DNA from: Burkholderia cepacia
Lineage (GTDB): Bacteria; Pseudomonadota; Gammaproteobacteria; Burkholderiales; Burkholderiaceae
DNA: 64,000 nucleotides
Direction of reading: 5' to 3'
NCBI RefSeq assembly: GCF_001718835.1
Contig: NZ_CP013444.1
Coordinates: 1,674,001 to 1,738,000, forward strand
Of this stretch, positions 9,000 through 18,064 are shown piece after piece. Both the position numbers and the translations under genes were made by a program. Numbering within the stretch: the stretch's first letter is position 1; each line of letters begins with the position of its first letter. The notes beneath the pieces are model-generated. The model ran no database searches, was not told the origin of the DNA, and was given only the letters and a program-made list of their open reading frames with translations.

Positions 9000-9713
9000 A
9001 TGACGACGGTTTCCGATTCGCGCGTGCTTGCGTCGCCCGGCGACGAACCCGACCTGATCCGCCGGATCGCCGCCGGCGACCCGGGTGCGTTCGAGCTGGT
9101 GATGCGCCGGCACAACCGGCGCCTGTACCGGCTGGCCCGCGCGGTGCTGCGCGACGATGCGGAAGCCGAGGACGCGCTGCAGGCCGCGTACCTGTCCGCA
9201 TACCGGTCGATCGCGCGATTCCGCGGCGACGCGACGCTCGGCACGTGGCTGTCGCGGCTGGTGCTGAACGAATGCTTCGGCCGCGTGCGGCGCGCGAGAC
9301 GGCGCGCCGGCGCGCTGCCGATGCGCGACGTCGGCGATGCATTCGACGAGGCAGACATGATCGATTTCTCGTCCGATTCGCCTGAGCGGTCGGCCGCGTG
9401 CGCCGAACTGCGCAACCTGCTGGAGCGCCGGATCGATGCGTTGCCGCCGGCCTTCCGGATCGTGTTCATGATGCGCTCGGTGGAGGAAATGAGCGTCGAG
9501 GAAACCGCGCAATGCCTCGCGCTGCCCGAGGCGACGGTGCGCAGCCGGCATCATCGCGCACGGCGGATGCTGCGTGCGTCGCTGACGCTCGATCTCGACA
9601 TGGCCGGGCGCGACGCGTTCGATTTTCGTGGGGCGCAGTGCGACCGGGTGGTCGCGCAGGTGCTGGCGCGGTTGGCGCCGCCAGACGACCCCGGCGATGC
9701 GCCGCACGCCTGA
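9000..9713 (+). CDS. ECF-type RNA polymerase sigma factor
   Basis: A 237-residue protein. Region 2 is seen in AFELVMRRHNRRLYRLARAV and DAEAEDALQAAYLSAYRSI with FRGDATLGTWLSRLVLNEC. Region 4 is seen in LPPAFRIVFMMRSVEEMSVEETAQCL and the recognition helix ALPEATVRSRHHRARRML. No anti-sigma gene follows; the next genes are small lipoproteins. The C-terminal 45 residues after region 4 contain a Cys and are longer than in minimal ECFs, so a built-in regulatory tail is possible. It lies 21 bp after the cupredoxin and is probably co-transcribed with it and the DUF4142 gene. Confidence 0.93.
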   Translation: MTTVSDSRVLASPGDEPDLIRRIAAGDPGAFELVMRRHNRRLYRLARAVLRDDAEAEDALQAAYLSAYRSIARFRGDATLGTWLSRLVLNECFGRVRRARRRAGALPMRDVGDAFDEADMIDFSSDSPERSAACAELRNLLERRIDALPPAFRIVFMMRSVEEMSVEETAQCLALPEATVRSRHHRARRMLRASLTLDLDMAGRDAFDFRGAQCDRVVAQVLARLAPPDDPGDAPHA

Positions 9714-9895
9714 GCGTGCGACGCATCGGCGGATTCCCGCTCAGCCGGCCGGAAGCCCGGACAAGGGAGCGCGGGGCTGGCCCGGACATGGAATAAGCCG
9801 GCCGCCCCGAACGTTACGTGATCGCGCGGGCGCCCTGTCCGGCCGGTCGGCCGGATGACGGAGCCGGGCCGCCTGCACGTCGACAGGAGGTTGAG

Positions 9896-10063
9896 ATGAA
9901 ATCGACAGCGTTTGTCGCAGCCGTGGTTGCGGCGCTGACGCTCCTGCTTTCCGCGGGATGCATGTCCGACAACGGCGCTTCGCAGAACCACGCGGTCGGC
10001 CGTTACGGTGGAGCGGGCGGCGGTGGAAGCGGCGGTGGTGGTGGGGGCGGCGGCGGATACTGA
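9896..10063 (+). CDS. Gly-rich micro-lipoprotein
   Basis: A 55-residue protein with a strong ribosome-binding site (CAGGAGGT) seven bases before ATG 9896. A signal peptide ends at a lipobox (LLLSAGC), so a lipidated Cys near residue 22 is expected. The mature peptide is about 34 residues and ends in an almost pure Gly/Ser tract (GGAGGGGSGGGGGGGGGY). No domain is recognisable. The strong translation signal and lipobox argue for a real gene. Its position after an ECF sigma gene suggests an envelope-stress target, which is inference. Confidence 0.7.
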   Translation: MKSTAFVAAVVAALTLLLSAGCMSDNGASQNHAVGRYGGAGGGGSGGGGGGGGGY

Positions 10064-10356
10064 CCCGTCACTTTCAACCGTATGGCCCGCGTCGCGCGAG
10101 CGCCGGAAACCGGCCGCGTCGCGCCGCGGCGCCTTAGCCTTCCTTTGCAGCGCATCGGCTCCAGGTCGTCTGGCGTCACGCTGACCGGCTGCCCGAACCA
10201 TGGCGCACCACCGGCTTCGCGAACCGCGAGCCGCGTATCCTGTCCCCTGCTCTCTCCGCCGGCGCCGGCCGCAAGCCGCTCGGCGCAACTGGTCACGTCA
10301 TGACATTTTTCCTAATCTGTTTGCAGTGGTACGCGCAACCCCGCAGGAGACGAACG

Positions 10357-10857
10357 ATGAGCAAAACGAACCGATTTGCGGTGATCGTGGTCCTGGCGCT
10401 GCTGGGGGGCTGCCGCCACGCGGCCAAGACGCCCGAGAACGCCGGCGTGAACCAGGGCGCCGGCGGCCAGGCGCTCGGCACGCCGCCGTCGGTCGCGACC
10501 GACGAGCTCAACAATCCGAACAGCCCGCTCGCGAAGCGCAGCATCTATTTCGATTTCGACGCCTACGACGTGAAATCGGAATACCTGACGCTGCTGCAGG
10601 CGCACGCCGACTACCTGCGCAGCCATCCGGCGCGGCACGTGCTGATCCAGGGCAACACCGACGAACGCGGCACGTCCGAATACAACCTCGCGCTCGGCCA
10701 ACGCCGTTCGCAGGCCGTGATGAGCACGCTCGTGACGCTGGGCGTGCCTGAAACCCAGCTCGAAGCGGTCAGCTTCGGCAAGGAAAAGCCGGTCGCGCTC
10801 GGTCACGACGAGGCGTCGTGGTCGCAGAACCGGCGCGCGGATCTCGTCTATCGTTGA
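10357..10857 (+). CDS. Pal-like OmpA-domain lipoprotein
   Basis: A 166-residue lipoprotein: AGGAG precedes ATG 10357, and the lipobox LLGGC gives a lipidated Cys near residue 18. The C-terminal OmpA/Pal peptidoglycan-binding domain is complete: SIYFDFDAYDVKSEY, HPARHVLIQGNTDERGTSEYN and LALGQRRSQAVMSTL, with SFGKEKPVALG and the closing NRRADLVY. This is the peptidoglycan-associated lipoprotein pattern, but there is no tolB or ybgF next to it. It is therefore probably a paralogue of the tol-pal copy. It would anchor the outer membrane to murein. Confidence 0.88.
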   Translation: MSKTNRFAVIVVLALLGGCRHAAKTPENAGVNQGAGGQALGTPPSVATDELNNPNSPLAKRSIYFDFDAYDVKSEYLTLLQAHADYLRSHPARHVLIQGNTDERGTSEYNLALGQRRSQAVMSTLVTLGVPETQLEAVSFGKEKPVALGHDEASWSQNRRADLVYR

Positions 10858-10900
10858 CGCGCGCGGAATTGCCGGCAACCGGCCGCCCCGCCCTTCCCCG

Positions 10901-12151
10901 TCAGCGCATGGCCTTCACGTCGGCCGGCGTGACGCTCGCGGGCTGGCCGCCCCACGTCGCACGCAGGTAGTTCGCGAGCTGCGCGAGTTCGTCGTCGCTC
11001 AGCGTGTGCGCGAAACCGGGCATTGGCTGCAGGTTCTCGAACCCGGCGAACTTCTGCTCGCCGATGCCGTCGAGCATCGCGACCAGCAGGTTGCGCGGAT
11101 CGCCCTGCCGCAGGGTCGAATTGCCGTTCATCGGCACCGCCACGTGCGGCTTGCCTTCGCCGTTGAAGCCGTGACAGCCCGCGCAGACCGCGAGATACAC
11201 CGAGCGGCCGGCCGCGAGCTGCGCGGCGTCGGCCGACACCGGCTTCACCGGTTGCGGCGCGGGCGGCGTATCGCCCAGCAGGTACACGGACAGCGCGCGC
11301 AGGTCGTCCTTCGTCATGTACTGCGTGCTCAGGTGCACGACCGGGTACATCTCGCCGAATGCCGAGCCTTGCGGCGCGATGCCAACGCCGAAGAACGTCT
11401 GCAGGTCGGCGCCCGTCCAGCCGCGCGCGGCCAGGCCGGCCGGCGTGATGTCGGGCGCGGCCACGCGGCCGAGCGCCGCGCCCGCGAACGGCTTCGCGCT
11501 GTCGAGCTGGCCCGTGAACGCGCGCGGCGTGTGGCATTCCGCGCAGTGGCCGAGCGCACCCGCCAGATAACGGCCGCGCCGCCAGTCGGCGGACTCGCCG
11601 GTCGATGCGTCGGGCAGGCTGTCCTTCAGGAACACCATGTCCCAGAAGACCATCCCGAAACGCAGGTTGTACGGGAACTTCAGCTCGTGCTCGCGGTTTT
11701 CCTGCGCGACCGGCCTGACGGTCTTCAGGTACGCGTACATCGCGTCGGAATCGGCACGCGTGAGCTGCCGGTACGACGTGTACGGCATCGACGGATACAG
11801 GCGCTTGCCCGGCGCCTTGCCGTCATGCAGCGCGGCGTAGAAATCGTCCGCGCTCCAGCTGCCGATCCCGTGATCCTTGTCCGGCGTGATGTTCGAGCCG
11901 TAGAACGTGCCGAACGGCGATTCGAGGGGTGCGCCGCCGGCGAACGGCGCGCCGTCCTTCGCGGTGTGGCACGCAGCGCAGTCGGCGGCCTTGACGAGAT
12001 AACGACCGCGCGCGATCTGCTCGGGCGTCGGCGCAATGCCGGCGGCCGGTGCGTCGTGGCCGCCGCACGCGGCGAGCAGCAGCGCGCAAGCCGCCGCGAG
12101 CGCGGGCACGCGGGCAACGCGCGCGGCCCGTTGGGCGAATGTGCGTTTCAT
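10901..12151 (-). CDS. Triheme membrane-anchored cytochrome c subunit of a molybdenum hydroxylase
   Basis: A 416-residue protein beginning MKRTFAQRAARVARVPALAA with a lipobox-like LLLAACGG. Three heme-binding motifs are visible: CAACH, CAECH and CAGCH, one in each third of the protein, as in the cytochrome subunits of membrane-bound alcohol, gluconate and aldehyde dehydrogenases. It would pass electrons from the molybdenum and iron-sulfur subunits encoded just upstream to the quinone or oxidase pool at the periplasmic side. The start at 12151 overlaps the stop of the 2Fe-2S gene by four bases (ATGA), which indicates translational coupling. Confidence 0.93.
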   Translation of the reverse strand: MKRTFAQRAARVARVPALAAACALLLAACGGHDAPAAGIAPTPEQIARGRYLVKAADCAACHTAKDGAPFAGGAPLESPFGTFYGSNITPDKDHGIGSWSADDFYAALHDGKAPGKRLYPSMPYTSYRQLTRADSDAMYAYLKTVRPVAQENREHELKFPYNLRFGMVFWDMVFLKDSLPDASTGESADWRRGRYLAGALGHCAECHTPRAFTGQLDSAKPFAGAALGRVAAPDITPAGLAARGWTGADLQTFFGVGIAPQGSAFGEMYPVVHLSTQYMTKDDLRALSVYLLGDTPPAPQPVKPVSADAAQLAAGRSVYLAVCAGCHGFNGEGKPHVAVPMNGNSTLRQGDPRNLLVAMLDGIGEQKFAGFENLQPMPGFAHTLSDDELAQLANYLRATWGGQPASVTPADVKAMR

Positions 12152-12864
12152 GCGGCGTCCTTCACGAGTCCCGGCGTCGTCAGCACCACGTCCTTGACGG
12201 CTTCGTAGTAACGGACATAGCCCGTGCAGCGGCAGAGGTGCGCATCGAGCGCCTCGGTGATCGTGCGCTCGACGTCGGCCTTCGCCACCGGCTCGCGCTT
12301 CAGGCGTTCGATCAGCACGGTCGCCGCGTTGACGAAGCCCGGCGTGCAATAGCCGCACTGGAAGCTGAAATGCTCGAGGAACTTCTGCTGGATCGACGAC
12401 AGCTCGACCACTTCGCCCGCATCGTTGCGCTTCGCGTGGCCTTCGATCGTGCGGATCGAGCGGCCGTGGAAGAAATGCGCGCCGGTGATGCAGGTGCGCA
12501 TTTCCTCGCTCGTGCCGTCCGGCTTGTCGACGATCACGACGCACGCGTGGCAGATGCCCTGCCCGCAGCCGAGCCGCGACCCGGTGAGGCCCGCGTATTC
12601 GTGCAGGAACTCGATCATCATCAGCCCTTCCGGCACCTGCATCGGGCCGACGGACTTGCCGTTGATGTTGATCGACAGCGGCTTCGGCCGATAGCGGACG
12701 AGCGGGCGCTCGACCGGCGCGGCTGGCGCGGCCGCCGGCGCCGGGACAGCGGCGGATGCCGGAGCCGGCGCGCCGGCGGCGCCGGTGGAGACGGCAGCCG
12801 CGGGAACGACGCCGGCGGCGCTGGTGGCGCTGGCAGTCGACGCGGCGGTTTGGGCGGTCGTCAT
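12148..12864 (-). CDS. 2Fe-2S subunit of xanthine-oxidase-family dehydrogenase
   Basis: A 238-residue protein from ATG 12864 with AGGAGG upstream. The C-terminal 165 residues are a standard small subunit: plant-type ferredoxin cysteines in GCGQGICHAC and RTCITG, then the second cluster in FQCGYCTPG and LCRCTGYVRY. The N-terminal 50 or so residues are an unusual low-complexity extension of Ala, Pro, Ser and Thr (for example PAPAAAPAAPVERP), probably a flexible linker. Normal members start directly with the ferredoxin fold. It overlaps its neighbours by four bases on each side, so the three subunits should be made in equal amounts. Confidence 0.93.
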   Translation of the reverse strand: MTTAQTAASTASATSAAGVVPAAAVSTGAAGAPAPASAAVPAPAAAPAAPVERPLVRYRPKPLSININGKSVGPMQVPEGLMMIEFLHEYAGLTGSRLGCGQGICHACVVIVDKPDGTSEEMRTCITGAHFFHGRSIRTIEGHAKRNDAGEVVELSSIQQKFLEHFSFQCGYCTPGFVNAATVLIERLKREPVAKADVERTITEALDAHLCRCTGYVRYYEAVKDVVLTTPGLVKDAA

Positions 12865-15737
12865 GCGAGCACCTCCTGAATCTTTTGCGGGGTCACCGGC
12901 AGGTCGGTGAAACGATGGCCGATCGCGTGCGCGATGCCGTTCACGATCGCGCCGACGACGGGAATCATCACCACTTCGGCGACGCCCTTCGGCGGATCGG
13001 TCTCGGACAGCGGCGGCAACACGTCGCCCGTCTGCGTCCAGACGGCGACGTCGGATGCGCGCGGCAGCTGGTAACGGTTGAAGTTCCACGTGCCGTTGCC
13101 GGGGCCGTCTTCATACAGCGGCAGGTATTCGTGCAGCGCGTGGCCGATACCCATCGCGAGACCGCCCTGCAACTGCCCAGACACGAGCTGCGGCGAAATC
13201 TGGTTGCCGCATTCCATGACCGAATGATGCGTGAGCAGCTCGACCTTGCCGGTCGCTTCGTGCACGGCCAGCTCGACCAGCGTGCCGACCGCCGTGTAGT
13301 ACGTGACGGCCGCGTTGTTGCGGCTCGTCGGCGGGATGAACACGCGCTTGCGGTCCAGCACGCGGTAGCCGTTCGCGGTGGGCGGCAGCGTGCCGCGCAT
13401 CGCGGTCGCGCCGGCGGGCGCGGCGGTGCCGGGCACCGGGCCGTTGTCGCCCGTCTTCGGCGCGCCGACGCGCAGCGACAACCCGTCGATCGGCAAACGT
13501 TCGACCACGCCGCCCACCTCGAACTCGGCGTCGGTCCACTGCCAGCGGTTGAACACGTGCACGACGGCGCCGGTCGGCAGGCCGAGCGCATGCGCCTGCT
13601 TCGCGAGCTGTTCGAACGACAGTGGCTCGAGGCCGTCGGCGGTCAGCTTGCCGTCGACCCAGCGCGCGTCCTCGATGCGGATCGTGTACGGCGCGGCCTG
13701 GCCGCCGCCGAGGCCGCGCGTCCAGATCGACATCGCCGCCGGCCACAGGCCGTAGCGGAACACCGCGCGCGCGGCTTCGCGCGTGCTGTGCGTGAAGTAG
13801 TACGCGGAGTTCGTCGCGCTCGACGGCGACGCATAGCTCGGCGACCAGCGCGGGTTCGCGCTCAGGCGGTCCTGGTCGGCCTGCGACATGATGTACGGAT
13901 CGCCGCTGGTCTCGACCGGCAGGTCCGGCCATTCGGTCAGGGCGACCTGCACGTCCGTCGCCGGACGGCCGAGCCACTTCGCGACGGCCACGGCCTGCGA
14001 CGTCGACATCCCGGTGCCGATCTCGGCAGCCGTGTGCCGCAGCGACACCTTGCCGTTCTCGTCGAATTCGACCTTCGCGAACGACGCTTCCGCGCCCGTG
14101 CCGAAATCCTTCTGCACGCACGCGAAGCCGACGCCGTAGCGCTTGCCCGGGTTCGCCGCCTCGTATTCGGCCTTGCGCGCGGCGCGGCGCGTCCACAGCG
14201 GATGCTGCTTCGAGCGCTCGAGCACCTCGTCGACGCGCAGCGCGCCGGCGGGAATCGCCCCTTGCGTGTTCTTCATCCCCGAACGCAGCGCGTTGCGCAG
14301 ACGGAAATCGATCGGGTCGATGTTCAGCTGCGCGGCGATCTCGTCGACCGCCATCTCGGTCGCCGCCATGCTCTGCAGCGTGCCGTAGCCGCGCGCGGAA
14401 CCCGCGTCGATCGCGCGCGACGCGATCGCGACGGCGGCCAGGTCGCTCTTCGGGAAGTAGTAGATCGATTGCGCGGCGGTCGCGCCGACCATCGCGACCG
14501 ACGGCGAGAAGTTCGAGCGCCCGCCGCCGTTCGCCTCGAAGTCGCCCTTGAACGACTGCAGCAGGCCCGTGTTGCGGTCCACCGCGATCCGGTAATGCAT
14601 CTTGAACGCGTGACGCTTCAGCGACGTCTGGAACTGTTCGTAGCGGTCGTTCGCGAAACGCACCGGGCGGCCGTCCGCGTACAGCGCGCAGACGAGGCCG
14701 TAGAACGGCACGTTGAAGTGATCTTTCGAGCCGTAGCCGACCGTGTAGCACGGATGGACGAACAGCTTCTTCACCGGGAAGCGGCACTTCGCGACCATCG
14801 CGGCCGCGTTCTCCGACACTTCGAGCGGCGACTGCGTCGGCACGACGAGATGCAGCGACTGCGTCGCGGCGTCGTACCAGCAGTTCGCGTTGTCGGGTTC
14901 GAGTGCGGCCGTATCGACCGACTGCGTGTTGTACTCGCGGTCGAACACGAGCCAGTCGGCCGACGGATGGTCGAGCTCGTCGGCAATCTGCCCGGCCAGG
15001 AACATGCCCTGCTCGTCGAGCTTGCCGTGCTCCTTGCCGTCCGGCCATACCGGCAGGTGCTTGCGCATCATGCTCGGGAAGATCGGCGCGTCCTTCAGGC
15101 TCGAATAGACGTCGTCGTCGTAGGCCGTCTTGCCGCCCACGCGCACGTAGCGGAAGGTGCCCCACGGATCGCGCTCGAGCGGGCCCGTGACCGCGCCGTA
15201 GCGGATCACGTCGTCGCGGAACTTGAGCGCGTTCTTCGCGAAGCGGAAGCGCGCGAAGTCGTGGTAGATGAGGATCGCGACCGCATGGCCGAGATACGCG
15301 GGCGTCTTGCCGGCGGGCAGCAGCATGTCGTCGCCGTAGAACGCCGGGAACGCGACGCCGTCGCGCACGAGATCGTCGGCCGTGACCACGCGATCCGGTT
15401 TCAGCTCGTCGCCGAGCAGCGAAAGGTCGAAGCCTTCGTACGTGCGGTCGGCCTGCGTGACGCGCAGGATCAGCGCATGCGACTGCTGCTGCGGCCAGTG
15501 CGGCATGTCGGCTGCGCGCACGTCACGGGCGAACACTTTCGAGCCCGTGACCTTCGCGATGCCGTCGATGCGGAATTGGGGGATGCCGGTGACGCTATCC
15601 CATTTGACGGGGGTGAGGAGTTTTTCTTCGAAGAGCGCCGCGAATGCGCGGCTGCCCAGGGGCGCGACATACACCGCGACGCCCGCCAGCACGCTGGCTT
15701 TCAGAAAACCCCGCCGTGACAGGCCGTGGTTTTTCAT
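12861..15737 (-). CDS. Molybdopterin-binding large subunit, Tat-exported aldehyde/isoquinoline dehydrogenase type
   Basis: A 958-residue protein starting at ATG 15737 with AGGAGG nine bases upstream. The N-terminus MKNHGLSRRGFLKASVLAG is a twin-arginine signal, so the enzyme is folded with cofactor in the cytoplasm and exported. Family landmarks include RVDEVLERSKQHPLW, ANGGGRSNFSP, RGYGTLQSMAATEMAVDE, HTAAEIGTGMSTSQ and the C-terminal PPKGVAEVVMIP carrying the catalytic glutamate. Together with the 2Fe-2S and triheme subunits it forms a periplasm-facing aldehyde or N-heterocycle dehydrogenase; the substrate cannot be read from sequence. No maturation gene of the XdhC type is in the window. 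Confidence 0.93.
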   Translation of the reverse strand: MKNHGLSRRGFLKASVLAGVAVYVAPLGSRAFAALFEEKLLTPVKWDSVTGIPQFRIDGIAKVTGSKVFARDVRAADMPHWPQQQSHALILRVTQADRTYEGFDLSLLGDELKPDRVVTADDLVRDGVAFPAFYGDDMLLPAGKTPAYLGHAVAILIYHDFARFRFAKNALKFRDDVIRYGAVTGPLERDPWGTFRYVRVGGKTAYDDDVYSSLKDAPIFPSMMRKHLPVWPDGKEHGKLDEQGMFLAGQIADELDHPSADWLVFDREYNTQSVDTAALEPDNANCWYDAATQSLHLVVPTQSPLEVSENAAAMVAKCRFPVKKLFVHPCYTVGYGSKDHFNVPFYGLVCALYADGRPVRFANDRYEQFQTSLKRHAFKMHYRIAVDRNTGLLQSFKGDFEANGGGRSNFSPSVAMVGATAAQSIYYFPKSDLAAVAIASRAIDAGSARGYGTLQSMAATEMAVDEIAAQLNIDPIDFRLRNALRSGMKNTQGAIPAGALRVDEVLERSKQHPLWTRRAARKAEYEAANPGKRYGVGFACVQKDFGTGAEASFAKVEFDENGKVSLRHTAAEIGTGMSTSQAVAVAKWLGRPATDVQVALTEWPDLPVETSGDPYIMSQADQDRLSANPRWSPSYASPSSATNSAYYFTHSTREAARAVFRYGLWPAAMSIWTRGLGGGQAAPYTIRIEDARWVDGKLTADGLEPLSFEQLAKQAHALGLPTGAVVHVFNRWQWTDAEFEVGGVVERLPIDGLSLRVGAPKTGDNGPVPGTAAPAGATAMRGTLPPTANGYRVLDRKRVFIPPTSRNNAAVTYYTAVGTLVELAVHEATGKVELLTHHSVMECGNQISPQLVSGQLQGGLAMGIGHALHEYLPLYEDGPGNGTWNFNRYQLPRASDVAVWTQTGDVLPPLSETDPPKGVAEVVMIPVVGAIVNGIAHAIGHRFTDLPVTPQKIQEVLA

Positions 15738-15848
15738 TGGGGGGAACCTCCTGATACGGCTCGGACGGCGATCGGATGTCGCGACGTTCGGAGCGGCGCG
15801 CATTCTGTCATTTTTTACAGGATGGCGGCTATAGCGTTTCTCGCATGT

Positions 15849-15863
15849 ATTCCTTATTGGAAT
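15849..15863. promoter_or_regulatory. Palindrome in divergent promoter region
   Basis: ATTCC, five bases, GGAAT forms a short perfect inverted repeat of the T-N11-A kind bound by LysR-type regulators. It lies in the AT-richer centre of the 268 bp between the molybdenum operon (leftward) and the GGDEF gene (rightward). No LysR gene is in the neighbourhood, so the regulator is unknown. Confidence 0.35.
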
Positions 15864-16005
15864 GCTTATAACGGTCATCGCCCCGGGATTCGTCCGACCG
15901 GACTGCCATGTTTCGTGATAATGTCGTGCGCATCCGGCGAACGGTTTCGCCCGCAACGGTGCCGCGTGGGCGTCGCCAGCCCTCTTCGTGTCGAGGTTGT
16001 CGATC

Positions 16006-17553
16006 ATGGCAGTCAGGGCATCTCTCCTGCACTCCGTTCTCGCCACTCCCCCCTCCGGCAACCACCGTGTGACGGCCGCGCTGCGCCCGTCCCTGCTTTC
16101 CCCCCTGTTCGAAGACATCCGGCCGATGTTCCTGTCCGGGCTCGCGAGCGGCTTCGTCGCGGCCGTCGCGCTGATCCGGCTGCAACAGACGTGGTGTCTC
16201 ATCTGGCTGATCGCCGACGTGGGCCTGCTCGCCGCGCGAGTCGCGATCGCGCGCGTCTGCGTCGCGCGCCGGGAGGCCGGCGACGACCGCGCCGAATACT
16301 GGGCGATGTGCTATGCGCCCGTGTCGCTCGTCGCGTGCTTCGTGCTCGGCCTCGGCGTGATGGGCTGCGTGCAGGCCGTCGACGTCGAACTCGGCACGCT
16401 GTCGGTGATGGTCGCGGGCGGCGTGTTCGGCGGGATCGCGTCGCGCAATTCGGCGCTGCCCCGGCTCGCGATGACGCAGGTCACGGTCGGCGTGCTGCCG
16501 ATCGGCATCGGCGCGTTGCTGGCGCCGCGCAGCGGCGCGTGGCTGCTGCTGCCGCCGCTCGCGATCTACCTCGCCGCGATGCGCACGGTCGTCCAGCGTC
16601 ACTATCGCGTGCTCGTCGCGCTGATCGCCGCGCGCCAGCGCAACGCCGAACTCGTCGCGCGCTTCGACGCCGCGCTCACCTACATGCCGCACGGCCTGTG
16701 CATGATCGACGGCGAGCGCCGCGTGATCGTCGCGAACCGGCGCACCGCGCAACTGTTCGGCTCGCCGCGCCAGATCATGCTGAACATGCCGTTTCCGGAC
16801 GCCGTGGCGGCGCTCGGCGCGGGCGCGGCCGCGGACCCGGACGGCGCCGAACTGGCCGCGCGCTGCGCCGGCTGGCTTGGCCGCGAGCCCGCGCCGTTCG
16901 AGATCACGCTGGCCGACGGGCGGCAGCTCGAGATGACGCGCCGCCAGGTGCCGGACGGCAACGCGGTGATCATCGTCGAGGACGTCACCGCGCGCCGCCA
17001 GACCGAGCAGCACATCCGGCATCTGGCGCGGCACGATGCGCTGACGGGTTTGCCGAACCGCCACGAACTGCATGCGGAGCTCAAGCGGATGCTCGCGCGG
17101 CGCACGCGCCGTCACGGCCTCGCGCCGGCCGTCATGTATCTCGACCTCGACGGCTTCAAGGCGATCAACGACCGGTTCGGCCACCAGGCCGGCGACGACG
17201 TGCTGACGCAGGTCGCCGAGCGACTCGGCAAGACGCTGCCGCCCGGCGAGCTGGCCGCGCGCATCGGCGGCGACGAATTCGTCGTCGCGATCGACGACGC
17301 GACGATGCACGCGTGCTCGCTCCTCGCCGCGCGCATCATCCGGCAGATCTCGGCGCCGTACACGCTGTCGATCGGCGAGACCGTGATCCTGGGGATCAGC
17401 ATCGGCATCGCACTCGACCGCGATTGCGACGCGCCCGACGAACTGATCCGGCAGGCCGACAGCGCGCTGTACGACGCGAAATCGGCCGGCAAGGGCATCT
17501 ACCGCTTCTATTCGAACGACAGCCGAAGCGTCGCGCCGGCTGCGGCGGGCTGA
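16006..17553 (+). CDS. Membrane diguanylate cyclase (MASE-like, PAS, GGDEF)
   Basis: A 515-residue protein. Residues about 40-215 contain six hydrophobic segments forming a membrane sensor module, followed by a PAS-like domain (DAALTYMPHGLCMIDGERRV and IIVEDVTARRQ) and a C-terminal GGDEF domain with DALTGLPNR, YLDLDGFKAINDRFGH and intact ARIGGDEF. The residues before the active site read LPPGELAARIGGDEF, so the RxxD inhibitory site is missing and product inhibition by c-di-GMP is not expected. Start at ATG 16006 (MAVRASLLHS); ATG 15988 is an alternative. The trigger sensed is unknown. Confidence 0.9.
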   Translation: MAVRASLLHSVLATPPSGNHRVTAALRPSLLSPLFEDIRPMFLSGLASGFVAAVALIRLQQTWCLIWLIADVGLLAARVAIARVCVARREAGDDRAEYWAMCYAPVSLVACFVLGLGVMGCVQAVDVELGTLSVMVAGGVFGGIASRNSALPRLAMTQVTVGVLPIGIGALLAPRSGAWLLLPPLAIYLAAMRTVVQRHYRVLVALIAARQRNAELVARFDAALTYMPHGLCMIDGERRVIVANRRTAQLFGSPRQIMLNMPFPDAVAALGAGAAADPDGAELAARCAGWLGREPAPFEITLADGRQLEMTRRQVPDGNAVIIVEDVTARRQTEQHIRHLARHDALTGLPNRHELHAELKRMLARRTRRHGLAPAVMYLDLDGFKAINDRFGHQAGDDVLTQVAERLGKTLPPGELAARIGGDEFVVAIDDATMHACSLLAARIIRQISAPYTLSIGETVILGISIGIALDRDCDAPDELIRQADSALYDAKSAGKGIYRFYSNDSRSVAPAAAG

Positions 17554-17791
17554 CGGCGCGCGCGGTTCCTCCTCCCGGCTTCGCGGCATCCGCAGGCGCG
17601 GCCGGTTTCACCTGCGATACGAATCAGGCGCCGCACGCGGCGTCACGTTACATGTTCCGTAACATCGGGCCGAACGCGCCGTGCAGTTCGCTGCAGAAGC
17701 CCACACGATCGGCACATCGGCCAGGTATTCCCTCCTGGCATTCTTATTGCTGTTCAACGGGTAACAACGAACGTACTCGGGGAGTGCAATC

Positions 17792-18064
17792 ATGGATACC
17801 GTCGAAGTCGTCTGCAGCAGCGAGCCGATCAATGAAAAGAGCGTGATCGACGGCGCCGCGCTGATCCGCCGCCTGACCACCGTCCGCAGTCCCGACCCGC
17901 GCGACACCGCGTGCATGGACAATCCGCCGCTGACGCTGTACGGCGCGTTTCGCCAGGGCATCGCCGATCACGCCGCGCGTCGCGCGAATCCATATCGTGC
18001 CGGCAGCCGTTTCTGGGCGTTGTGGGAAGAAGGACGTCTCGAAGCTGAAACCGACGCGCGGTGA
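17792..18064 (+). CDS. Small protein with ribosome-modulation-factor-like C-terminus
   Basis: A 90-residue protein with GGGGAG ahead of ATG 17792. Residues about 48-88 read YGAFRQGIADHAARRANPY followed by RAGSRFWALWEEGRLEA. This matches the spacing of RMF proteins, where GYxAGIAGR is followed by a CPY-type turn and then a W..GW.EA helix. RMF dimerises 70S ribosomes in stationary phase. The N-terminal 45 residues have no counterpart in RMF. I infer an RMF-like stress protein; a simple hypothetical protein remains possible. It stands alone between the GGDEF gene and the aspartoacylase gene. Confidence 0.65.
   Translation: MDTVEVVCSSEPINEKSVIDGAALIRRLTTVRSPDPRDTACMDNPPLTLYGAFRQGIADHAARRANPYRAGSRFWALWEEGRLEAETDAR

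Noticed and set aside
10013..10062. Gly-rich tract as simple-sequence noise
   Set aside because: Kept as a gene instead, because a lipobox signal peptide and strong ribosome-binding site precede it in frame.
12756..15719. Nearly 1000-codon plus-strand open frame
   Set aside because: It is antisense to the molybdenum subunit, which has full family motifs and a Tat signal; the frame has no domain and is a codon-bias shadow.
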